From assembly GCA_913776405.1 (NCBI GenBank), contig CAJYOV010000569.1, forward strand, positions 1 through 5,459: a stretch of DNA of 5,459 nucleotides, in the 5' to 3' direction. The position numbers were made by a program, and so were the translations under genes. The DNA is from Pseudobdellovibrionaceae bacterium (lineage in GTDB: Bacteria > Bdellovibrionota > Bdellovibrionia > Bdellovibrionales > JAMPXM01). Numbering within the stretch: position 1 is the stretch's first letter; each line of letters opens with the position of its first letter. This document shows positions 1 through 4,926 of this stretch, piece by piece. The notes below the pieces were generated by a model. It was not told the origin of the DNA. It was given only the letters and a program-made list of their open reading frames with translations, and searched no databases.

Positions 1-751
1 GGATCAAATCGACGCCGGCAACTTCAAGCCCCATGATCTCAGCGGCTTGGAGGGCCACGTTACACTCTTCTTTTGAGATTTCGACCTGCACGGCTTTGCC
101 ACCACGGTGAAGGTTTGAGCGGAATTCGCCTTCCTTCGCCTTTCTCATCATTGCTGCAACGACTTGATCGCCGACGACGAAACAACGAAGGTCTGCGCCC
201 GACGCTTCGGCGATGAACTCCTGAACCAGGAAGTAGGCATCGAGATTTCGAAAGGCATCGATCACGCTCTCTGCGGCTTTACGAGTTTCGGCGAGAACGA
301 CGCCTTTACCTTGAGTGCCTTCAAGAAGCTTGATGATGTAAGGCGGCTTTCCGATGAAGCCGATCAGGCCATCGGTGTCGTCTGGCGAATGGGCGAAGCC
401 TGTGATCGGAAGACCAACGCCTGAACCCGCAAGAAGTTGCATTGAACGAAGTTTGTCGCGTGAGCGAGTGATCGCTTGCGATTCATTAACCACATAGACG
501 CCCATCATCTCGAACTGACGAACGACAGCAGTGCCGTAGAACGTGATCGAAGCACCGATACGCGGAATCACGGCATCGAAGCCTTCAAGTCGTTCGCCAC
601 GATAGAAAATGGCGGGCTTCTTGGATGACAAGTTGATGTAGCAACGAAGTGGGTCGATCACGCGGACTTCGTGACCGCGCGATTCTGCGGCTTCGATAAG
701 ACGTTTCGTCGAGTAGAGCTGGCGGTTTCGAGAGAGAATGGCGATCTTCAT
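1..751 (-). CDS. rimK: Ribosomal protein S6--L-glutamate ligase RimK, C-terminus cut by window edge
   Basis: ATP-grasp ligase that adds glutamate residues to the C-terminus of ribosomal protein S6 in the cytoplasm. The 250 visible residues follow E. coli RimK almost block for block: MKIAILSRN at the N-terminus, [17 protein letters not shown] at 59-75, [11 protein letters not shown] at 98-108, GFAHSPDDT at 118-126, [17 protein letters not shown] at 141-157 (the glycine-rich ATP-grasp loop), VQEFI at 176-180, [13 protein letters not shown] at 206-218 and VAGVDLI at 244-250. From the usual length of about 300 residues, roughly 50 are missing, including the metal-binding region with the family's EVNASPGLEG motif. 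The start at 751 overlaps the rimB stop (ATGA) and has AGGAAG five bases upstream, so translation is probably coupled to rimB. Family assignment is very secure. That the substrate here is S6 is taken from the family. Confidence 0.97.
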   Translation of the reverse strand, partial: MKIAILSRNRQLYSTKRLIEAAESRGHEVRVIDPLRCYINLSSKKPAIFYRGERLEGFDAVIPRIGASITFYGTAVVRQFEMMGVYVVNESQAITRSRDKLRSMQLLAGSGVGLPITGFAHSPDDTDGLIGFIGKPPYIIKLLEGTQGKGVVLAETRKAAESVIDAFRNLDAYFLVQEFIAEASGADLRCFVVGDQVVAAMMRKAKEGEFRSNLHRGGKAVQVEISKEECNVALQAAEIMGLEVAGVDLI

Positions 752-1320
752 GAACGCTTCCTAAGAGCCGATTTGGTTAAAACGGAGCTAGATTTGATTT
801 TCTTTTTCTTCTTGTTCTTCCCGGCGAGCGAGGCCTTCTTTTTCTTCGAGGCGTAGGCGCCGACGATTTTATCGGGCTTGCCTAAAAGAAACGCGTGGCT
901 CGGGTCGATCAAGAGATGTTTCATGGCGGTGCGGCCGATCAACATCTTGTGCGTCATCGACTCTCGATTCGCGAGCGTGATTTCGATCGGAAATTCAACC
1001 TCACCGAGAAGAAGTCTGGTCATGATGACATAGCGCTTTTCCCGATGCCCGCCGGAATCTGAAACTGTTCGATAATCCACGACTGGGGCGTCACATGTGA
1101 CGATTAAATCTTTTCTCGTACGCAGGGGGTGGATTTGAAAAGCGACGCGTAGCCGACCGCGGTCAAAGTAAGGCTCGATATTGAACGCGTGCAGAGACGA
1201 AGTTTTGGCGCCCGTATCGACCTTCGCGCGGATAACAGGGAGGCCGAGATCGGGCAGTGACACCCACTCGCGCCATCCGATCATTAGTTTTGTGCGGCTT
1301 GATTGGATCGTTTGACTCAT
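748..1320 (-). CDS. rimB: RimB-like retropepsin-type aspartic protease (Zn_protease/PF05618 family) with lysine-rich tail
   Basis: A 190-residue cytoplasmic protein of the retropepsin-like family, often annotated as ATP-dependent zinc protease. Visible marks are [32 protein letters not shown] in two stretches (14-32, 33-45), with the catalytic-type aspartate at D35 in the DTGA motif, and MLIGRTAM at 126-133 near the end of the protease fold. In Pseudomonas, RimB partners RimK and removes glutamates from S6. The direct upstream position and 4-base stop/start overlap with rimK support the same role here. The start at 1320 is chosen because GGAG lies six bases upstream and the next methionine (residue 13) has no ribosome binding site; further upstream extension would be antisense to hutI. 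Residues 158 to 190 form a Lys/Ser-rich tail ([16 protein letters not shown]) beyond the usual fold. Family call is secure; the deglutamylase role is inferred from context. Confidence 0.9.
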   Translation of the reverse strand: MSQTIQSSRTKLMIGWREWVSLPDLGLPVIRAKVDTGAKTSSLHAFNIEPYFDRGRLRVAFQIHPLRTRKDLIVTCDAPVVDYRTVSDSGGHREKRYVIMTRLLLGEVEFPIEITLANRESMTHKMLIGRTAMKHLLIDPSHAFLLGKPDKIVGAYASKKKKASLAGKNKKKKKIKSSSVLTKSALRKRS

Positions 1321-1336
1321 GCGATTCTCCAATCCT

Positions 1337-1341
1337 GGAGG
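1337..1341 (+). promoter_or_regulatory. Ribosome binding site deciding the hutI start
   Basis: GGAGG, continuing as GGAGGAGAG, ends four bases before the ATG at 1346. The alternative in-frame ATG at 1319 has no purine-rich stretch at the right distance. The spacer is short but this is the only credible site. Confidence 0.6.
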
Positions 1342-1345
1342 AGAG

Positions 1346-2575
1346 ATGGCAGAAGCGCTAGAAGTGTTTCGCGGAATCGGAAAACTTGTCAGTCTTGCGT
1401 CAGCTGCGGCGCGCGGAGGACGACATGTCACAGATGCGGATTTGGCGGCCATCGAAAACGCGGCTCTCGTCTCTGAAAATGGAAAGATCAAGTGGGTAGG
1501 CCCTGAAGCTAAGTTGCCGCCCGATTACCGAAAAAAGCGCGCCAAAGATTTAAAAGGGCGGGTCGTCATTCCCGGTCTCGTTGAGCCACACACTCATCTG
1601 ATTTTTGCCGGAAACCGCTCTGCAGAATTCGAGATGAGAAATCAGGGTGTCGGGTATCAAAAAATCGCCGAAGCCGGGGGCGGAATCCTCGCAACTGTGC
1701 GTGCGACTCGGCAAGCCTCTGAAAAGCAGTTAGCGGCCATCGGTCAGAAGCGCGTAGACCGATTCGTTCGGCAGGGTGTAACGACCATTGAGGTCAAGAG
1801 CGGTTACGGGTTAAGCCTCGATGAAGAGCTCAAGATGTTGCGAGCCGCAAAATCCCTGAAACGCGCGCGGATCGTGCCGACGTTCTTAGGTGCGCATGCA
1901 AAGCCTGCCGAGTTCGAAACAGCCGACACGTATCTCGATTACTTAATTGAGACCGCTCTTCCGAAAGTGAAAAAAGAAAAACTCGCAACCCGTGTGGACG
2001 CCTTTGTTGAGAAAGGTTACTTCAGCGCAGACTCAACTCGGCGCTACTTTCTTGCGGCGAAAAAACTGGGTTTTGGTGGTTCGATTCATGCCGATCAACT
2101 GACTCTCTCAGGTGGTGCTCGTCTTGCGATCGAGCTCGGCGCCCAGTCCGCGGATCATCTCGTTCAGCTCGGCTCTGAAGAAATCGCGATGTTAGCAAAG
2201 AGTGACGTCACCTGTGTTCTTCTTCCAAGTGCAGATCTCTACATGGACTGTGCTTATCCCAAAGCGAAAGAGCTGATGGCTGCAGGTGCACGGGTCGCGC
2301 TTTCGACGGACTTCAATCCGGGCACGTCGCCATCTCAAGACGTTGCTTTGGTGGGTGTTTTGGCGCGAGTGCGCATGAAGATGACACTTGCGGAAACTTT
2401 AGTGGCCTACACAGTTGGCGCCTCGCACGCTCTCGGTCTCGCGAAGCAAATTGGCTCTCTTGAAAAGGGGAAAGCGTGTGACTTCGCGGTGTTGACGGGT
2501 TCAATCGACGAACTCTTCCTCGATGTGGGGCAGATGCCGATACACACAACTTACTCTTCGGGCCGGGAAATTTAA
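1346..2575 (+). CDS. hutI: Imidazolonepropionase (histidine degradation)
   Basis: Hydrolyses 4-imidazolone-5-propanoate to N-formimino-L-glutamate, the third step of histidine catabolism; a cytoplasmic metal-dependent amidohydrolase. With the start at 1346 the protein has 409 residues, close to the usual 405-420. Metal ligands typical of HutI can be placed: HTH at 82-84 within VIPGLVEPHTHLIFAGNR, His248 in IHADQL and Asp322 in STDFNPGTSP. These match the known H80/H82/H249/D324 set of the B. subtilis enzyme. Other family blocks are AEAGGGILATVRATR, TTIEVKSGYGL, FLGAHA and SADHL. The ATG at 1346 has GGAGG four bases upstream. The ATG at 1319 is in frame and would add nine residues but has no ribosome binding site and overlaps the rimB start codon, so 1346 is preferred. 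No hutH, hutU, hutG or hutC lies in the window, so the rest of the pathway must be elsewhere or absent. Confidence 0.96.
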   Translation: MAEALEVFRGIGKLVSLASAAARGGRHVTDADLAAIENAALVSENGKIKWVGPEAKLPPDYRKKRAKDLKGRVVIPGLVEPHTHLIFAGNRSAEFEMRNQGVGYQKIAEAGGGILATVRATRQASEKQLAAIGQKRVDRFVRQGVTTIEVKSGYGLSLDEELKMLRAAKSLKRARIVPTFLGAHAKPAEFETADTYLDYLIETALPKVKKEKLATRVDAFVEKGYFSADSTRRYFLAAKKLGFGGSIHADQLTLSGGARLAIELGAQSADHLVQLGSEEIAMLAKSDVTCVLLPSADLYMDCAYPKAKELMAAGARVALSTDFNPGTSPSQDVALVGVLARVRMKMTLAETLVAYTVGASHALGLAKQIGSLEKGKACDFAVLTGSIDELFLDVGQMPIHTTYSSGREI

Positions 2576-2633
2576 TCAGGCCTCGAAAAAAACGGATTGC
2601 TTTGCGAAAAACCACCTGACTAGTCTCAGAGAT

Positions 2634-2668
2634 GACACTTCCTCACGGCAGGATGCCGGAGGCGTGTC
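2634..2668 (+). promoter_or_regulatory. Strong hairpin in the leader of the 153-residue unknown gene
   Basis: The intergenic RNA can fold into a nearly continuous 14-pair stem: GACAC (2634-2638) with GTGTC (2664-2668), CCTC (2641-2644) with GAGG (2659-2662), and CGGCA (2646-2650) with TGCCG (2654-2658) around a GGA loop. The only interruptions are an internal loop (TT opposite C) and one bulged A. No T-run follows on the plus strand (the next bases are GCTTATGAG) or on the minus strand, so it is not a standard intrinsic terminator. It ends 20 bases before the AAGGAGG ribosome binding site at 2689. It may be a leader structure, an mRNA stabiliser, or the 3' end of the hutI transcript. I match it to no known riboswitch class. 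Confidence 0.5.
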
Positions 2669-2688
2669 GCTTATGAGCGGTTGAATCC

Positions 2689-2695
2689 AAGGAGG
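2689..2695 (+). promoter_or_regulatory. Near-perfect ribosome binding site of the 153-residue gene
   Basis: AAGGAGG, extended by further G residues, lies seven bases before the ATG at 2703. It is the strongest ribosome binding site in the window and suggests efficient translation once the mRNA is made. Confidence 0.75.
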
Positions 2696-2702
2696 GGGGA
2701 CT

Positions 2703-3164
2703 ATGACCGAAGCGATTTCCAGCACACAAATGCCGGCTCTAGAGCCAGCGACGTACGTCACGCAAAGCCGGTTCTTCACTCCGGCTTTCAACGCGGCGAT
2801 TTTTGACGGTCCGATTCGGATCTACTTTGCGCAGTACCAAGAGGCGCAAGCGTTGAAGCTTTATTTCAATCTTCAAGAACGTTTCGGCGAAGTTCGCAAA
2901 CAAGCTCGCGGCATTTTTAAAGAGCGCGGCACGAACATTTTCGTAATGATTTATCCAAGTGAGGATCTCTTCGATGAGTCGTTCGCGGATCTCGAAGCTG
3001 ACCCGCACACTGCGGGCAGTTTGATCGTGCGTGACCGCTTGGGTCGCGACTATGTCGTTGGCGTGCGCGGTCCGCTTGAAGACGACGATCTCGCAGCACT
3101 TTGTCGTGAGATGGATCTTATCGTCGGCACGCAAGCCGCAGATCGCATCGGAACGTCAGTCTAA
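2703..3164 (+). CDS. Uncharacterised 153-residue cytoplasmic protein
   Basis: I do not recognise the family. The reading frame is well supported: ideal ribosome binding site, ATG start, TAA stop, and codon use like its neighbours. There is no signal peptide, membrane segment or cysteine pair (the only cysteine is C134). Residues 1-20 look flexible. Residues 37-62 (PIRIYFAQYQEAQALKLYF onward) suggest a beta strand followed by an amphipathic helix. Residues 77-87 (TNIFVMIYPSE) look like a buried strand. An acidic patch follows at 87-100 (EDLFDESFADLEAD), then a strand-turn-strand at 106-123 (SLIVRDRLGRDYVVGVRG) and an acidic helix at 125-140. The composition fits a small soluble alpha/beta domain. 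It sits alone between hutI and a convergent prepilin gene, so neighbours give no clear role. It could be a lineage-specific regulatory or adaptor protein, but that is a guess. Confidence 0.85.
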   Translation: MTEAISSTQMPALEPATYVTQSRFFTPAFNAAIFDGPIRIYFAQYQEAQALKLYFNLQERFGEVRKQARGIFKERGTNIFVMIYPSEDLFDESFADLEADPHTAGSLIVRDRLGRDYVVGVRGPLEDDDLAALCREMDLIVGTQAADRIGTSV

Positions 3165-3171
3165 TTAGACT
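3158..3171. repeat. 14-base perfect palindrome across a stop codon
   Basis: AGTCTAATTAGACT is its own reverse complement and contains the TAA stop (3162-3164) of the unknown gene, in the 30-base gap before the convergent prepilin gene. As RNA it would form only a five-pair stem with an AATT loop and no T-run follows, so it is a weak terminator candidate at best. It could be a protein-binding site or chance. Confidence 0.3.
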
Positions 3172-3194
3172 CACCGCTCGATCTATTGCCTCGT

Positions 3195-3446
3195 TTATCG
3201 GTTAATGTCGTCGGCTTTGTCGGAGCCGATGGCTTCAACGACATTTCGCCACGCGCTGAGCACAAAGCCAGGGCTATCGGCGCTTGGGCTAATCATCGTC
3301 TTCGTGATAAGCGCCGCGATGATGACAGCGATTGCTAAGAGTAGGACGTATTCAACGACGATTTGACCGCTTTGACCCGGGTCTATTTTGTCGTTACGCT
3401 TCTCGAATGAACGATGAGAATCCGTCACCACTAGCTCCAAATTCAT
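3195..3446 (-). CDS. Small Flp/type IV-like prepilin
   Basis: Encodes an 83-residue protein whose centre reads like a class III (prepilin) signal: a charged leader ending in GQSG, a likely prepilin-peptidase cut after G27, then QIVVEYVLLLAIAVIIAAL (28-46). Glutamate falls at position 5 of the mature protein and tyrosine at position 6, the Glu-Tyr pair typical of Flp pilins. The mature form would be about 56 residues: one hydrophobic helix plus a short tail with WRNVVEAIGSD. The expected role is a subunit of a Tad/Flp or related surface filament, or a pseudopilin. No prepilin peptidase, ATPase or secretin gene lies in the window, so it is an orphan here. The start is uncertain. ATG at 3446 has a weak upstream site, while GTG at 3428 has GGAG six bases upstream and would give 77 residues. 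Both keep the full prepilin signal. Confidence 0.8.
   Translation of the reverse strand: MNLELVVTDSHRSFEKRNDKIDPGQSGQIVVEYVLLLAIAVIIAALITKTMISPSADSPGFVLSAWRNVVEAIGSDKADDINR
3363..3389 (+). promoter_or_regulatory. Candidate promoter of the TlpA-like gene, inside the prepilin gene
   Basis: TTGACC (3363-3368, five of six to the sigma70 -35 box) is followed after 15 bases by TATTTT (3384-3389, four of six to the -10 box). Transcription would begin near 3396, about ten bases before the ATG at 3407, giving an almost leaderless mRNA. That would fit the lack of a ribosome binding site there. The 15-base spacing is short of the ideal 17, and TTGACC recurs at 3372, so this is tentative. Confidence 0.3.
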
Positions 3447-4078
3447 CTAACTCAAAAATCGAACCGTCGAAGGACTTCAAGCGCAGTACCGAAGACGCTC
3501 AGATGAAGACCTGGATGAAGGGCGCCATCCTCGTTGCTGTTCTCGTGTTCGCATCTCTCGGCTACTGGGCTTCGATGAAGAATCGCCCACCACCCCTAAA
3601 GATGGAATCGGGCGAGATGACAGATGCTGACGAAATCGCTGCACGCCAACCCGCTCCTGAGTTCATTTTAACAGAAGAATCTGGCGCGACCAAAAAACTC
3701 TCCGATTTCCGCGGAAACGTCGTGATTCTCAGCTTCTGGGCGAGTTGGTGCGGTCCTTGCCTGACGGAACTCCCGACCTTTGCCGAGATGGAATCGAAGT
3801 TTCGCGACAAGGGCCTCCGCGTGATCCCGGTCAACGTCGATGATGGCGATGCCGGTCGTGTCTTCGCAAAAGACTTTTGGCCCAAAAAGAACATCCCATT
3901 TCCGACCTACTACGACACGACTAAAGACATCGCGCAGAAGTATGAAGTCGACATGTTACCGTCCAATTTCATCATCGATCGCCAAGGCCGAATGGTGTTC
4001 TCGAGCGCAGGCGCGTCTGACTGGTCGGCGCCTGAAACGATGGACCTCATCGAAAGCGTTCTCTCAGAACCGAACTGA
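3407..4078 (+). CDS. Membrane-anchored TlpA/ResA-like thioredoxin-fold protein
   Basis: A periplasmic thiol-disulfide oxidoreductase of the TlpA/ResA/AhpC-TSA group. In the 223-residue form, a polar N-terminal tail (1-32) is followed by a signal anchor at 33-57 (AILVAVLVFASLGYWA core), a linker rich in Pro and Glu, and the thioredoxin domain from about residue 83. The active site is WCGPC with C115 and C118 within ILSFWASWCGPC. The cis-proline loop is at P185 (DMLPSNFIID), where most relatives have a G-x-P-T pattern. Likely roles are keeping periplasmic or cytochrome c cysteines reduced; the substrate cannot be told from sequence. The start is uncertain. ATG 3407 lacks a ribosome binding site and overlaps the divergent prepilin gene, while ATG 3503 would give 191 residues starting MKTWMKGAIL with only a weak GAAG site. 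Codons from about 3455 look coding, which favours 3407. No c-type cytochrome biogenesis genes are nearby. Confidence 0.9.
   Translation: MNDENPSPLAPNSSNSKIEPSKDFKRSTEDAQMKTWMKGAILVAVLVFASLGYWASMKNRPPPLKMESGEMTDADEIAARQPAPEFILTEESGATKKLSDFRGNVVILSFWASWCGPCLTELPTFAEMESKFRDKGLRVIPVNVDDGDAGRVFAKDFWPKKNIPFPTYYDTTKDIAQKYEVDMLPSNFIIDRQGRMVFSSAGASDWSAPETMDLIESVLSEPN
3435..3438 (-). promoter_or_regulatory. Possible ribosome binding site for an alternative prepilin start
   Basis: On the minus strand GGAG lies six bases before a GTG codon at 3428, in frame with the prepilin. It favours a 77-residue product over the 83-residue one starting at ATG 3446. Choosing this start reduces the overlap with the divergent thioredoxin gene from 40 to 22 bases. 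Confidence 0.35.
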
Positions 4079-4101
4079 TTCGTCGCGGACTCTAAGTGAG
4101 A

Positions 4102-4869
4102 TTAGAAAAAGGCTGAGCCGCGCTTTGCGAGTTCTTCGCGAAGGCGCTTTTGCATTTCTTCTTTAATTTCGGAGGCAAGCTCGGCTACGAGCTCACGGTC
4201 GTCAGCGGCCTCGGGCTTGTAAGGAAGCTCGATTGGCGGAAGAAACACGAATTTCCACTTCGCGGGTAGCGGCACGATATTCAGAGGTAACGGCAGCGTC
4301 AAGCCGCGAAGATACTTCGATAGATTGAGCTGCGCGAGGTTGATGTGCGTTTCTTCGGCGCCGATGACGAGTGTTGGCACGATTGGGCACTGACGTTGAA
4401 TCGCGAGGCGAATAAAGCCGCGCTTGAACTCTTGTAAGTGGTAACGCTCAACCGTGGGTTTGAAATTCCCTTGCTCGCCTTCCGGAAACAAAATGACCAA
4501 ATTATTTTTGTTGAGTTGGGCGGTGGCGTTTGACGTGGTTGCTTCGATAAAGCCGAATTTTTCTGCTGGAACTGCTGTCGTTTGAGTCGCAAACCAAAGA
4601 CGGTGAGTTAAAACGCGCGGAATTCGACCTGTCGACTTTTTTATTTCGTGCGCAAGAAGAAGGGCGTCAAAGCCCGAGTAACCCGAGTGGTTGGGCGCGA
4701 TGATGGCGGGCCCGCGCCGCGGAATGTTTTCTGTGCCTTCGACGTGAAGGCGGAAGTACTTGCGCGCTAGTTCCGCAACGAAATGCGGGAAGACCCGATA
4801 GATCAGGTTTTCCGAGTTGTCATTAGCGATGCTGGAAAATAGATTTATGAGGTCTCTCGAGTTTTTCAT
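4102..4869 (-). CDS. PlsC-superfamily lysophospholipid/glycerolipid acyltransferase
   Basis: A 255-residue member of the PlsC/LPLAT superfamily (PF01553), which transfers fatty acyl groups to glycerolipid or related alcohols at the inner membrane. Seen directly: the catalytic His-Asp block NHSGYSGFDALLL at 60-72 (H61 and D68), a middle block at 100-111 (VPAEKFGFIEAT), the acceptor-binding block VILFPEGEQGNFKP at 125-138, and PIVPTLVIGAEET at 162-174. The six-residue gap between His and Asp and the FPEG-EQG form resemble the MGAT/DGAT-like bacterial branch more than classical PlsC (HxxxxD, FPEGTRS). The exact acceptor is therefore open. There is no long transmembrane segment; an amphipathic N-terminus (LINLFSSIANDN) and a charged C-terminal helix are present. 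The start at 4869 is the only early methionine but has a weak ribosome binding site. The gene diverges from glpK by 57 bases, which suits a shared glycerolipid theme but does not prove it. Confidence 0.9.
   Translation of the reverse strand: MKNSRDLINLFSSIANDNSENLIYRVFPHFVAELARKYFRLHVEGTENIPRRGPAIIAPNHSGYSGFDALLLAHEIKKSTGRIPRVLTHRLWFATQTTAVPAEKFGFIEATTSNATAQLNKNNLVILFPEGEQGNFKPTVERYHLQEFKRGFIRLAIQRQCPIVPTLVIGAEETHINLAQLNLSKYLRGLTLPLPLNIVPLPAKWKFVFLPPIELPYKPEAADDRELVAELASEIKEEMQKRLREELAKRGSAFF
4120..4151 (+). terminator. Probable intrinsic terminator of the TlpA-like gene, inside the 3' end of the acyltransferase gene
   Basis: GCGCTTTGCGA (4120-4130) pairs with TCGC-G-AAGGCGC (4136-4147) around a GTTCT loop: eleven pairs with one G-U and one bulged G. 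It is followed by TTTT (4148-4151) and a T-rich stretch to about 4168. It begins 41 bases after the TlpA-like stop codon at 4078. On the minus strand the hairpin lies in the acyltransferase C-terminal codons and is followed nine bases later by TTTTTC and the stop, so it may slow or end transcription from both sides. Confidence 0.5.
4817..4845 (+). promoter_or_regulatory. Candidate sigma70 promoter of glpK, inside the acyltransferase gene
   Basis: TTGTCA (4817-4822, five of six to the -35 box) and TAGATT (4840-4845, four of six to the -10 box) are separated by exactly 17 bases and point towards glpK. The transcript would begin near 4852 with a leader of about 75 bases. The 57-base gap between the two start codons itself shows no better match. 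Short motifs like this arise by chance, so confidence is modest. Confidence 0.35.
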
Positions 4870-4926
4870 AACGCGAGCCTGAGACTAACGGCGAATGGCC
4901 CCCCAAGTGAAGACGGGATTTGATCC

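Noticed and set aside
164..424. Plus-strand open frame of 86 codons
   Set aside because: It lies wholly antisense to the conserved ATP-grasp core of rimK, has no ribosome binding site and its product has no recognisable features.
798..857. T-rich stretch on the plus strand, considered as a terminator or homopolymer slip region
   Set aside because: It is explained by the lysine codons of the RimB tail on the minus strand, and the frame stays open to the overlap with rimK.
1321..1491. N-terminal extension of the rimB reading frame to an ATG at 1491
   Set aside because: The extra 57 residues are antisense to hutI, do not resemble the protease family, and a GGAG site supports the start at 1320.
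2598..2627. Possible promoter TTGCTT-18-TAGTCT before the 153-residue gene
   Set aside because: Only three of six bases match in each box, so I cannot separate it from chance even though the location is reasonable.
3211..3229. Hairpin TCGGCT/AGCCGA near the prepilin stop
   Set aside because: It lies within the prepilin C-terminal codons, the stem is six pairs and no T-run follows in either direction.
3840..4166. Plus-strand frame of 108 codons overlapping the TlpA-like gene
   Set aside because: It is an out-of-frame shadow of the thioredoxin domain, rich in Ser/Arg/Thr, without a family signature.
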